NCBI GenBank assembly: GCA_964422065.1
Contig: CAYQZW010000029.1
Coordinates: 1-17,333 of the forward strand
Direction: 5' to 3'
DNA from: S141-55 sp964422065
Lineage (GTDB): Bacteria > Hydrothermota > Hydrothermia > WGAB01
DNA length: 17,333 nt
Each line of letters opens with the position of its first letter. The first letter of the stretch is position 1. Positions 8,701 to 15,062 of the stretch are shown in pieces. The notes under the pieces are model-generated. The model was not told the origin of the DNA. It made no database searches and worked only from the letters and a program-made list of their open reading frames with translations. The position numbers and the translations under genes are program-made.

Positions 8701-8863
8701 AGACCCCGGTCACGATTCCATAGGTCACCACGGTGTCCCCCACATAAGGCGAATCCCCGCTGGGATTCGTGGTGTACTGAATCTCATAGATGCTGAGTTC
8801 CTGCTGGGCATAGGAGGCAAGGGGAACCAGCAAGAGGAGGAACCAGAACTTTTGCAATTTCAT
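5729..8863 (-). CDS. Large secreted OB-fold-module protein with FlgD-like C-terminus
   Basis: This 1044-residue exported protein of unknown function has a clear signal peptide, MKLQKFWFLLLLVPLASYA, with likely cleavage before QQ at ~20. Three OB-type modules of ~190 residues follow at ~22-212, ~415-606 and ~735-934. They share YxGLxEL/I (~101, ~489, ~810) and QDxTGG/S; the last two also share SQYDPDPPY/GQYDSNPPY and IVPRGS/ILPRSS. They resemble the OB domain accompanying the YhcR-type secreted nuclease, but no nuclease or phosphoesterase motif is present. Between modules 1 and 2 are two tandem Ig-like repeats (~217-313, ~317-411). Residues ~613-732 are an unassigned beta-rich region. Residues ~948-1040 form a FlgD-like/T9SS-type tail (VTWDGTQENGEKVPLGMY). 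ATG at 8863 has AAAGGAGA 6 nt upstream and overlaps the lnt stop (ATGA); dnaB follows 2 nt after the stop. Confidence 0.85.
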   Translation of the reverse strand: MKLQKFWFLLLLVPLASYAQQELSIYEIQYTTNPSGDSPYVGDTVVTYGIVTGVFQQYRFFMEEYPGGAWHGIYIFRGGNSTPSVQVGDSVRVVAVVSEYYGLTELDATPGNGYVEVLSSGHPLPGPTVLPTGEVSQEAYEGVLIKVQYAVADSDTNQYGEWWVNDGTGPLMVDDMGVPYVPVLGQPYDIVGCLSYAYGTFRLEPRDSADIQLSPDPPPVITEIQLIPEIPPADRPIIVLATITDNSSVLDDSLFYQINGTGFQSLPEDSAVGSQHFFTLPPRPAGDSVDFFLWAMDDSFQVTVSETLSYTVIPNPPPIIHYVVLEPEYPFPNDPVLVRAKITDDTEVAQDSLYYRLNGGTFYGYPHDSTFNDLYFYHIPPQPGGTTVDLYVVALDDAGAKSVSETLHYQVPDLSGIVPMSALHVLDDQGNTILLGQQVTIRGALTVAGELGPAYYIQDSTGGCVLYAPNFTAGRGDTVTVTGTVTQYNGLVELNDATLLDQTFGEDPEPLVVTLAQLADSGEAYEGRLVQVRYVTTTATAFPTSGTLTIQDSTGSFTVYIDNDTDLGGQPTPTGPFHLTGVVSQYDPDPPYFEGHQIVPRGSFDLVTGGDGSGSARWIPPFAIQGTPMDLALEIHMGIDTLRYLKIEFPSSTWWSGEQQDLTLIGDGWANASIAVFPESLLVSDAKVVVDTLVFHGVVVPDTGVYSITVKTATTGPQGLRPIVVLPVLYVTTPIAQVQTPGSDGYGSALEGQQVTVAGIVTFPAGVSSTDRTSLFIQDPTGGVNIYYSGALLPLKTGDVVFARGVVTEYNGLTEILVAQSQDLIRLDQNYTVPDPYILRPGEVLKEELEGLLLELPEGVIATAPALAGLGYTMEVWNGQVPVTVYIYPGTGIDVQQLAVGDVVRVFGVLGQYDSNPPYTSGYQILPRSSEDLTVLQLPDTTARVNLVLSTNVFAPDLTSERLKMTVMGPPDYTYSLKIFDLRGRVVRVFFEGSPARTGIVTWDGTQENGEKVPLGMYIVQLRAVKGPETVVINRPLVVSTPFE

Positions 8864-10422
8864 GGACGTCTCCTTTCTTGAAAGAACCTGAGCCCTATTA
8901 TCATAAGGCCGAGCAGGAAGGCCAGAAAGTTCCCGAATTTGACGTAGAGGGTCGTCCCTTCATAGAGATTCACGTCTCCTACGATGACCCCCCGGGTTCC
9001 GAAAGGCAAGTGTTTTCGGACTTGGCCGTATCGATCGATGATGGCGGAGGCTCCTGTCTTGGCCGAGCGGACAACTTCCCGACCGGTTTCTAACGCCCGC
9101 ATTCGTGCAAATTCAAAGTGCTCCAGGGGTCCCAGGGACTTCCCAAACCACCCGTCATTGGTGAGGTTGGCCAAGAAATCTGCTCCCTGTCGGGCCAACC
9201 CCCGGGCCAGTTCTGGAAACATGGATTCAAAGCAGATCAATACGCCGACCCGCACACTGTCCAACTTCAAAGGGCTCAAGGTCTCGCCGGGCACGTAGTC
9301 CCCCTGGCCAAAATTTACACGTCGTAGCCAGGCAATCCGGTTTTCCCAGGGGATCCACTCGCCAAAGGGCACCAAATGGACCTTATCGTAGGTGTCTAAG
9401 ACACGATCTCCCCGGACCAGAAACGCAGTATTCGTGGGACGCTCTTCTCCTCCAAACGTCCGGGTATCCCCACTGCCAAACAACAGGGCACGGATTGTCG
9501 TTCGGCGGAAGATCTCCTGGACATAGGCCTGTTGGATCTTCGAGAAGCGATAAAAACTTGGAAAGGCCGATTCCGAAAGCACCGCCAGGTCTACCGAATC
9601 TTTTACACGGGATAGCGTATCCAATAATGGGTTGTACCCAGACCGGGTGATTTGCCAATCCTTCCAATAGGTGGTGGCGGGAAGAACATTCGGTTGTAGG
9701 ATCGCGATCCGGAGTGTCCCTTTGGGTCGAATGTCACGGGTACCCACGCGACTCCAGCCGCCGAGAAGGAGGAATGCCATCAGTACGCCCGCCCATGGCC
9801 AACTCCACCGTTCCACACACAGAACCGAAAACCCCAGGACCAAGACCCCTACGCCGTACATGCCGACGACAGCGAACCACTCCCGAAGCCAGGGTAAATC
9901 CACCACAGGAAGACCGATGGTAGCCCAGGGGAACCCGGTTGCGCCCGTCCCCCGAACCCACTCCAGGATCAGCCAAACCAAAGGAATGGCCAGTCCCCAG
10001 CGTCGTCTTGCCAGGGCTACCGCAATCCACCCCAGGAGTGCCCAATACAGGGCCTCATAAAGGACGAGCACGATCCACCCTAAAACCAAAAACTTCTCCA
10101 CCCAGGGTTCAACCTGGAGGTGGAGGATCCACGAAAGGTGAATCGTAAAAAAGACGACCCCAGCAAAGCCCCAGAGAATAAATCCGTTCCAGGGCGTCTC
10201 TGAGATATACGCTATACGGAGTAAAGGGATCCAGGCGATCCAAATAAGGAAGCCCCAGCGGAATGGGGGGAAACTCAAAAGAAGAAGGCTGATCCCCACA
10301 AGGGTCAGGAGCCACAGCCTCAGGGGAATGTTCAGAAATGAAAGGGTGTTTCTTCGTTCTCCTCTCCTTGACTCCCCTGGCCAAGAGGGTAAATTCCGGC
10401 GCCCGAACCTTGGCCAGCGCAA
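8860..10422 (-). CDS. lnt: Apolipoprotein N-acyltransferase
   Basis: Lnt is an inner-membrane enzyme that transfers a third acyl chain to the N-terminal Cys of lipoproteins, the last maturation step in diderm bacteria. The 520-residue product has about six N-terminal hydrophobic segments (~35-222), a periplasmic nitrilase-type domain (~236-485) and a final membrane helix (~495-513). The catalytic triad is visible: Glu284 (LSESAFP), Lys347 (DKVHLVPFGEW) and Cys397 (VLICFES); NLTNDGWFG (419-427) is also typical. The start is uncertain: TTG at 10422 is the only usual start codon before the first membrane segment. It lies 7 nt after the upstream stop, lacks a Shine-Dalgarno sequence, and gives an Arg-rich ~33-residue leader. 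The 3' end overlaps the next gene by 4 nt. lnt supports a two-membrane cell envelope. Confidence 0.93.
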   Translation of the reverse strand: MRWPRFGRRNLPSWPGESRRGERRNTLSFLNIPLRLWLLTLVGISLLLLSFPPFRWGFLIWIAWIPLLRIAYISETPWNGFILWGFAGVVFFTIHLSWILHLQVEPWVEKFLVLGWIVLVLYEALYWALLGWIAVALARRRWGLAIPLVWLILEWVRGTGATGFPWATIGLPVVDLPWLREWFAVVGMYGVGVLVLGFSVLCVERWSWPWAGVLMAFLLLGGWSRVGTRDIRPKGTLRIAILQPNVLPATTYWKDWQITRSGYNPLLDTLSRVKDSVDLAVLSESAFPSFYRFSKIQQAYVQEIFRRTTIRALLFGSGDTRTFGGEERPTNTAFLVRGDRVLDTYDKVHLVPFGEWIPWENRIAWLRRVNFGQGDYVPGETLSPLKLDSVRVGVLICFESMFPELARGLARQGADFLANLTNDGWFGKSLGPLEHFEFARMRALETGREVVRSAKTGASAIIDRYGQVRKHLPFGTRGVIVGDVNLYEGTTLYVKFGNFLAFLLGLMIIGLRFFQERRRP

Positions 10423-10429
10423 GAGGAGG

Positions 10430-11398
10430 TTACTTGATTTCTGAAGGCTGAAGGATCAACTGGGACGGATCGATGTCTACCAAGAGGATTTGAGCCTCTT
10501 TGCAGGCCTCCACAACCTTTTGCAGTCTCGCCGGCTCCAACTCTTGATACGTGGAGAACCGTGGAAGATTCACAACCGCAGAATCTGGTAACTCAAACCG
10601 CTGACGGAAAATCTGTGCTGCAGAGTCTGGATAATCTCGGATGAACCTCAACGCCATCTCCAGTGCTTGATACACTCGTTGAACTTTGGCCTTGTTCAGG
10701 TTCAAGTTGACAATCGACGTCACCCCCAAAGAGATAGGCAGGGGGCTTACGATCCGTTTCAAAAGGAAGCCGTCTTCCAAGATCCGGATCCCTTTCCGAT
10801 CCAAAAGAAGGGACCGGTAGGGCTCCGGAGCCAAGAGGGCATCCACGAGGTTCTTCTCTAATGCCGAATCCATCTCGGAGGGGAGGAGCCCCACAAATGA
10901 GATCTTATCCGGGTCTACCCCTTCCTTTTTCAGGAAGGTTTTGAGGAAGAAGTCCATGCGAGAACCGCGCAAAAACCCAACTTTTTTCAGTTGTAACTGT
11001 TTCAGTTTGCGGATCCGTTTCTTTCGCAGGGTCAGGAGAGCGGTATAAGGATGATCAGCGCCATAGGAGGCGGAGTATAGGACCCGATAGGCTTCCGGGC
11101 GGGCCGCCATCTTAAACAAGGCGTTCAACCAATTGATGCCTACGAGGACCTGGGCCTTGCCCTTGGCGACGTCTTCAATGCCCTCAATGCCGAAAAGGGC
11201 TTCCTTGGTCTCTACTTTCACGTTCGTCGAATCAAAAAAGCCATATTTTTCAGCGACGAACAAGGGCAATGCCCCCACATCCAACTGATACACCACCGTC
11301 GCCTCTACAGTTTTTCGGGCCTGCATCTGGGGATAAATCAAGATGTAGACCAGAAGCCCGATCAGAATGAGGTTGATGACCGTCAAGATCTTGTTCAT
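10430..11398 (-). CDS. Membrane-anchored NMT1/SsuA-like substrate-binding protein
   Basis: The 322-residue product resembles periplasmic binding proteins of the NMT1/THI5-SsuA-TauA type, which capture thiamine precursors, sulfonates, nitrate and similar small molecules for ABC importers. Supporting features are VYQLDVGALPLFVAEKYGFF (~36-55), a GxEDVAKGKAQVLVG stretch, KKVGFLRGSRMDFFLKTFL (~138-156), and a C-terminal helical segment with YPDSAAQIFRQRF. The N-terminus carries one hydrophobic helix (~5-23) with no Cys lipobox and no obvious cleavage site, so it is probably a signal anchor facing the periplasm. No permease or ATPase gene is adjacent, so transport is not established and the ligand is unknown. 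ATG at 11398 has AAAGGAGG 5 nt upstream and shares ATGA with the ndk stop. lnt follows 7 nt downstream. Confidence 0.7.
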   Translation of the reverse strand: MNKILTVINLILIGLLVYILIYPQMQARKTVEATVVYQLDVGALPLFVAEKYGFFDSTNVKVETKEALFGIEGIEDVAKGKAQVLVGINWLNALFKMAARPEAYRVLYSASYGADHPYTALLTLRKKRIRKLKQLQLKKVGFLRGSRMDFFLKTFLKKEGVDPDKISFVGLLPSEMDSALEKNLVDALLAPEPYRSLLLDRKGIRILEDGFLLKRIVSPLPISLGVTSIVNLNLNKAKVQRVYQALEMALRFIRDYPDSAAQIFRQRFELPDSAVVNLPRFSTYQELEPARLQKVVEACKEAQILLVDIDPSQLILQPSEIK

Positions 11399-11805
11399 CC
11401 TTGCCTCCTTTCTTCAAAGAAAAAGGGGATTTCATAGGCTGCGGACTCGGCCGAATCGGAAGCGTGAACCGCGTTCTCCTGGATGTTTGTGCCATACAAT
11501 GCACGGATGCTTCCGGGCCGAGCCTTGGCTGGATCGGTCGCACCGATAAAATCTCGAAGCCGTTGAATGACGTTCTCTCCCTCTAAAAGGAGTCCCACGA
11601 CCGGTCCCGACGTGATGAATTGGATCAAGGGTTCAAAAAAGGGCTTTCCGCGATGTACGGCATAGAACCGTTCGGCCTCTTCTCGGCTGAACCGTTTCAT
11701 CCGGATCCCCACAATCTGAAATTCCTGTTCGATCCGGTCGATGATCTTCCCGATACACTTGGCTCGTACGGCATCCGGTCTAATCATGAGGAGTGTCTGT
11801 TCCAT
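11395..11805 (-). CDS. ndk: Nucleoside diphosphate kinase
   Basis: Ndk moves the gamma-phosphate of NTPs to NDPs through a phosphohistidine, balancing nucleotide pools in the cytoplasm. The 136-residue length is normal. Visible motifs are GKPFF (53-57), FITSGPVVGLLLEGENVIQR (63-82), GATDPAKARPGSIRALYG (88-105) and the catalytic NAVHASDSAES with His114 (111-121). Two departures stand out: the near-invariant KPDAV is RPDAV (Arg9, codon AGA), and the usual Arg in the ESAxREI motif is Tyr (ESAAYEI). The His, the Asn before it and the nucleotide-contacting Arg residues are kept, so activity is plausible but untested. ATG at 11805 follows GGAGGAAAGG 4 nt upstream, and a promoter-like sequence lies just before it. 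The stop overlaps the next start (ATGA). Confidence 0.95.
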   Translation of the reverse strand: MEQTLLMIRPDAVRAKCIGKIIDRIEQEFQIVGIRMKRFSREEAERFYAVHRGKPFFEPLIQFITSGPVVGLLLEGENVIQRLRDFIGATDPAKARPGSIRALYGTNIQENAVHASDSAESAAYEIPFFFEERRQG

Positions 11806-11837
11806 GGGTCCTTTCCTCCAGAGCGTTTGAGGCCATT

Positions 11838-11866
11838 AGCATAAACTCCTTGCCAGAATCAGTCAA
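11838..11866 (-). promoter_or_regulatory. Probable sigma70-type promoter of ndk
   Basis: In the 101-nt gap before ndk, -35 TTGACT (11861-11866, 5 of 6 consensus) and -10 TATGCT (11838-11843, 4 of 6) are separated by exactly 17 nt. The predicted start is ~25 nt before the ndk ATG. The rest of the gap shows no clear terminator for the PorV-like gene. Confidence 0.6.
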
Positions 11867-11906
11867 CTCAACACCTCTGGACAACGGGTTTTCTCAACGT
11901 CGGAGA

Positions 11907-13121
11907 TCAAAAGATTTGGGACACCAGGATATTCACGAGGTCTCCGGTCCCTGTATAGTGGTGTCCCGCCTCATCCCAAACATCCAACCGATAGCGATAA
12001 TGGCCTTTGGGGACCAACCGTCCTGTCGCATCTCGGCCATCCCAGGCCAACCTCAGGGGTGGTGAACCGTCACCTTCAAACTGACGTGCAAGCTCACCCA
12101 TTGGGGTCAAGATTTGTAGCTGCCAATGTGTGGGATTGGCCTTGGTCCGAACATGCAGGTAAATGTAAGTCAACGCCCAGCCGATTCCGGCCCTTAAGGT
12201 GATATCTTTCGGGTCGGCGTTCGCCCACACGTGATAGCCGCTGTATTGCACGGTAACGGTGACACGATGGGAGAAGGCAGGTAAGACATCGGTCCCCAGG
12301 GTCTGTGAAATGGCGTAGTCTACGCGTACAACTCTTTGGTTCTTTTGGGTCCAGATCCCGATTCCAGCGGAAAGACTCTGAGGATCATAGCCGAATCGAA
12401 CTGCAAAGACCTGGATGGGTCGGACTTCCAGGCCTACATGGAGTCGTCCGGAGCGGAGGCTGGACTGGACCCAGTCGGCCAAAAAGCGGACTTGGGGAAA
12501 CGGTTGGATTTGGGTCCCCAATCGCAGCACGCGGGTGAAACGTTCCCGCACGCGGTAGTATTTGATCACCGGAGGGATAACGTTTAAGAGTGCGGCTCCC
12601 AGGGAAATCTCGGGTCGGGGCCGCCAGTGGACCCCGATGTCAAATCCGATCCCTGCGGCCGTATAGCGCTGAAGTCGGCCATAATAGAACTTGCCCGTCA
12701 TTCCTAACGAAAACATCGGGGAGAGGCGGCGAGCATACGCCAGAAGTCCTCCAGCCTCGATGAAATTGAAGTTGGGGGCTGGTCGAGCAAAGGCGTCTCG
12801 CCCTGGCGTCGTCTGGGTCCGTAGTGCGACCAGTGTGAACCCAAAACTCGCATAAGGATCTATTGGATAGACTGTGGAAAAACCGCCATAGGAGTGGAGC
12901 CAATGGGGTGAGGTATAGCTGAAAGTGATCTCGGCACGCCGGATCTCGGTCAGAGCAGCAGGATTGTAATACACGCTTTCCGATGCACCGGTTGCCCCGG
13001 TAAATGCTCGGCCTAACGCAAATGTACGCGCCCCAAACCCGTAAGTAAAGAGTTCACCTCCTGTCCCTCCGTCTGGAGGTAAAGCCACCATCATGGACAG
13101 GATCAGGGGCCAGGCCATCAT
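11907..13121 (-). CDS. PorV/PorQ-like outer-membrane protein with C-terminal FlgD-like domain
   Basis: The 404-residue product has a short signal peptide (MMAWPLILSMMVA) and an N-terminal region typical of PorV/PorQ and UPF0164-type barrels: GARTFALGRAFTGATGASE, then SVYYNPAAL (~30-58). A run of amphipathic strands follows to ~315. In Bacteroidota, PorV is the T9SS shuttle that carries substrates from the translocon to the attachment complex; PorQ-like relatives have other roles, so the exact function is inference. Residues ~320-404 form a FlgD-like Ig domain (LAWDGRDATGRLVPKGHYRYRL) of the kind seen on the neighbouring secreted proteins, which is unusual for classic PorV. ATG at 13121 has GGAG 8 nt upstream and overlaps the stop of the preceding surface-protein gene by 4 nt; a second in-frame ATG follows immediately. 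Confidence 0.72.
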   Translation of the reverse strand: MMAWPLILSMMVALPPDGGTGGELFTYGFGARTFALGRAFTGATGASESVYYNPAALTEIRRAEITFSYTSPHWLHSYGGFSTVYPIDPYASFGFTLVALRTQTTPGRDAFARPAPNFNFIEAGGLLAYARRLSPMFSLGMTGKFYYGRLQRYTAAGIGFDIGVHWRPRPEISLGAALLNVIPPVIKYYRVRERFTRVLRLGTQIQPFPQVRFLADWVQSSLRSGRLHVGLEVRPIQVFAVRFGYDPQSLSAGIGIWTQKNQRVVRVDYAISQTLGTDVLPAFSHRVTVTVQYSGYHVWANADPKDITLRAGIGWALTYIYLHVRTKANPTHWQLQILTPMGELARQFEGDGSPPLRLAWDGRDATGRLVPKGHYRYRLDVWDEAGHHYTGTGDLVNILVSQIF

Positions 13122-14863
13122 CGAATCACTCCAATGCTCCGATGGAACTGGCGGTAGATCTCGCGGCCACGATACAAACTCACAAACACGTCATACATTC
13201 CTGACGCCACTGGATACCCTTGTCCGTTTTTGCCGTTCCAGGTGACAAAGTTGATCTCATTCAATCGCGCTCCCTCTTGTCCGACCGGGATTTCGCGTTC
13301 CCATACCCGATCACCGTAGGCCGTGAAAATTGAAATTTTTACCTTGGAAAGGTCTTGGTCATCAGGGAGTACCAATCGATAAGCGATGGTCAGTTCGCCA
13401 TCCTCGGAAAAAATCACGGGATTGGGATAAACGTCAAATCGTGCGCGAATCCTTTGGCCTTGAACAGTGACCTCAACAGTGTCGATCAAGGAATCCACGC
13501 GCACTTGGATCCAGGCTGTATCTCCGGTAGCGAACCCGGAGGCGGTATACACGGAGTATGCCACGCCTTCCAGGTCGGTCTCTACCTCCAATGGATTGAG
13601 GTCGCCATCTCCTTGCAACAGTTGATAGAACACGGTCTTGCCGGCCAGCGGATTTCCAGCCGGTGAGAGGACCTGGGCAAAGATCTTTGACGAGCCTTGA
13701 TTAGGGATCCGTGCGGGATCGGCCCAGGTGTGCAATTGACCGGCTTGGGCTTCCACGCGTACGATGGTCGCCCAAGGAGTGGAATATTGAGGTGCAGTGG
13801 AATCTACAACAAAAAAGCGGTAATAGCCTTGATACGGGCAAACAACTTGGAACATCAAGCCCTGTTCTGTAAAGGGGTACGGGCCGTCAGACTGCGCGGA
13901 GGTTCCACCATAAGGGTCAAAGCCCACAACATCCACGAGATGTCCATAGACAGGGTCAAGATCTGTGATGGGGTTGTATGCAGCGTCGACAGCGTAGACC
14001 GAGACGAGAAATGGCCGTTCCAAGAATTGTGTTTCCGGGGTCCCAGATTTTCCTGGAGTGGAGTCCACCAAGGTGGTCGTATCGCCAGGGAGCAAAGTCT
14101 CGCCTGGCAAGAGAGGTAACAGATAGGCCGGTGGCCCAGGACGGATAGTAAGTGTAGCACTCACACCCTGGATCTGTAGGACTGTTAGGCTCTGTGCAGA
14201 GATCCATACCGGGTCACCTGTTGTGCGAAACTGCACCCATAGAGTTTCCTCAGGCTCAGAGACAAAAGTCCTGGTGGGATATTGTGCAAAAGGCAAAACT
14301 CCTGTGGAAGACAGAGCCATCAGGGAAATGGAATCTGAGAGTCCAACAACGTTAGAGAAGGCATCTGTCAAGCGGATTCGGAATGGGATTGTGTCCGTAG
14401 AGAGGTAGGCTGGGGGCGTTGGCTCACCGAGTTTGCCTGTGGGAGTCCCGGGATCGGGGATTTCTCCAGGCCAAAGGATCTGGATGTAGGCATAGGGACC
14501 AGGGAAGCTCCAGAAGAAGGGGGAGGTATCCGACAGACTTGGAGTGATACACAGTAACTTGACTTGGCCTGCAAGGTGAAGACGTATCGAGAGTTGGGCA
14601 ATGCCCGCGAAGAAATCCACGGTATAGGGTTCGAGGTACAGGGTATCGGCCCGGGAAGGACCGATTAGCCACAGGGTGCCGCTCTCTTGAAAGTTTGGGT
14701 CAATCAATCCTTGTGGTGTTAACGCGTTGATCCGGAGAGAGAAAGGGGAATCGACGCGAACCGTTTCCGGGAGCATGAACTGGAAGGAGACAGGTTGAGC
14801 GGAGAGGCGGGCAACCTGAATCAACAGGAAAGCCCAAAAGGACCAAAGTCGAAAGGGATTTAA
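13118..14863 (-). CDS. Secreted Ig-like surface protein with FlgD/T9SS-type tail; start codon unclear
   Basis: The frame directly after tRNA-Gln encodes a convincing signal peptide, LNPFRLWSFWAFLLIQVARLSA, followed by Q. About 560 mature residues of beta-rich, Ser/Thr/Pro-rich sequence follow. A Big_1/invasin-like segment (GKTVFYQLLQGDGDLNPLE and following) precedes a C-terminal FlgD-like tail with FDVYPNPV and FVTWNGKNGQGYPVASGMY. No enzyme motif is visible. The start is a problem: between the tRNA 3' end (14866) and the hydrophobic core there is no in-frame ATG, GTG or TTG. The given end, 14863, is a TTA codon at the position expected for Met. Formal alternatives are TTG at 14824, which destroys the signal peptide, or TTG at 14950, which reads through the tRNA. 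The 3' end overlaps the PorV-like gene by 4 nt. Confidence 0.75.
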   Translation of the reverse strand, partial: LNPFRLWSFWAFLLIQVARLSAQPVSFQFMLPETVRVDSPFSLRINALTPQGLIDPNFQESGTLWLIGPSRADTLYLEPYTVDFFAGIAQLSIRLHLAGQVKLLCITPSLSDTSPFFWSFPGPYAYIQILWPGEIPDPGTPTGKLGEPTPPAYLSTDTIPFRIRLTDAFSNVVGLSDSISLMALSSTGVLPFAQYPTRTFVSEPEETLWVQFRTTGDPVWISAQSLTVLQIQGVSATLTIRPGPPAYLLPLLPGETLLPGDTTTLVDSTPGKSGTPETQFLERPFLVSVYAVDAAYNPITDLDPVYGHLVDVVGFDPYGGTSAQSDGPYPFTEQGLMFQVVCPYQGYYRFFVVDSTAPQYSTPWATIVRVEAQAGQLHTWADPARIPNQGSSKIFAQVLSPAGNPLAGKTVFYQLLQGDGDLNPLEVETDLEGVAYSVYTASGFATGDTAWIQVRVDSLIDTVEVTVQGQRIRARFDVYPNPVIFSEDGELTIAYRLVLPDDQDLSKVKISIFTAYGDRVWEREIPVGQEGARLNEINFVTWNGKNGQGYPVASGMYDVFVSLYRGREIYRQFHRSIGVIR

Positions 14864-14865
14864 AG

Positions 14866-14939
14866 TGGCTGGGGGACAGGGATTCGAACCCCGACTTCCT
14901 GGTCCAGAGCCAGGCGTCCTGCCGTTAGACGATCCCCCA
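14866..14939 (-). tRNA. tRNA-Gln (anticodon CTG)
   Basis: The 74-nt cloverleaf includes an encoded CCA (14866-14868). The 7-bp acceptor is TGGGGGA/TCCCCCA with discriminator G. The anticodon stem CCTGG/CCAGG encloses the loop CTCTGGA, giving anticodon CTG for Gln. The T loop is TTCGAAT. The downstream coding frame of the surface protein begins at the very 3' end. Confidence 0.95.
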
Positions 14940-14973
14940 TTGTCAAACAAGATTGGTTTTTCCTTTGGAAAGG

Positions 14974-15048
14974 CAGCGCCACCGGGATTTGAACCCGGGT
15001 CTCCTGGCTGAGAACCAGGTGTCCTCGGCCTGGCTAGACGATGGCGCC
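14974..15048 (-). tRNA. tRNA-Glu (anticodon CTC)
   Basis: The 75-nt cloverleaf has acceptor GGCGCCA/TGGCGCT with a G-U pair at position 1-72. The D arm is GTCT/GGAC. The anticodon stem CCTGG/CCAGG has loop TTCTCAG, giving anticodon CTC for Glu. The T loop is TTCAAAT. The discriminator G is followed by CCT, so CCA is not encoded. It lies 34 nt before tRNA-Gln and is probably on the same transcript. Confidence 0.95.
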
Positions 15049-15062
15049 GTGTTGGGTCTGTA

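Noticed and set aside
5729..8863. Secreted nuclease or UshA-type esterase
   Set aside because: Only the OB-type accessory modules are seen; no nuclease or metallophosphoesterase motif was found in the 1044 residues.
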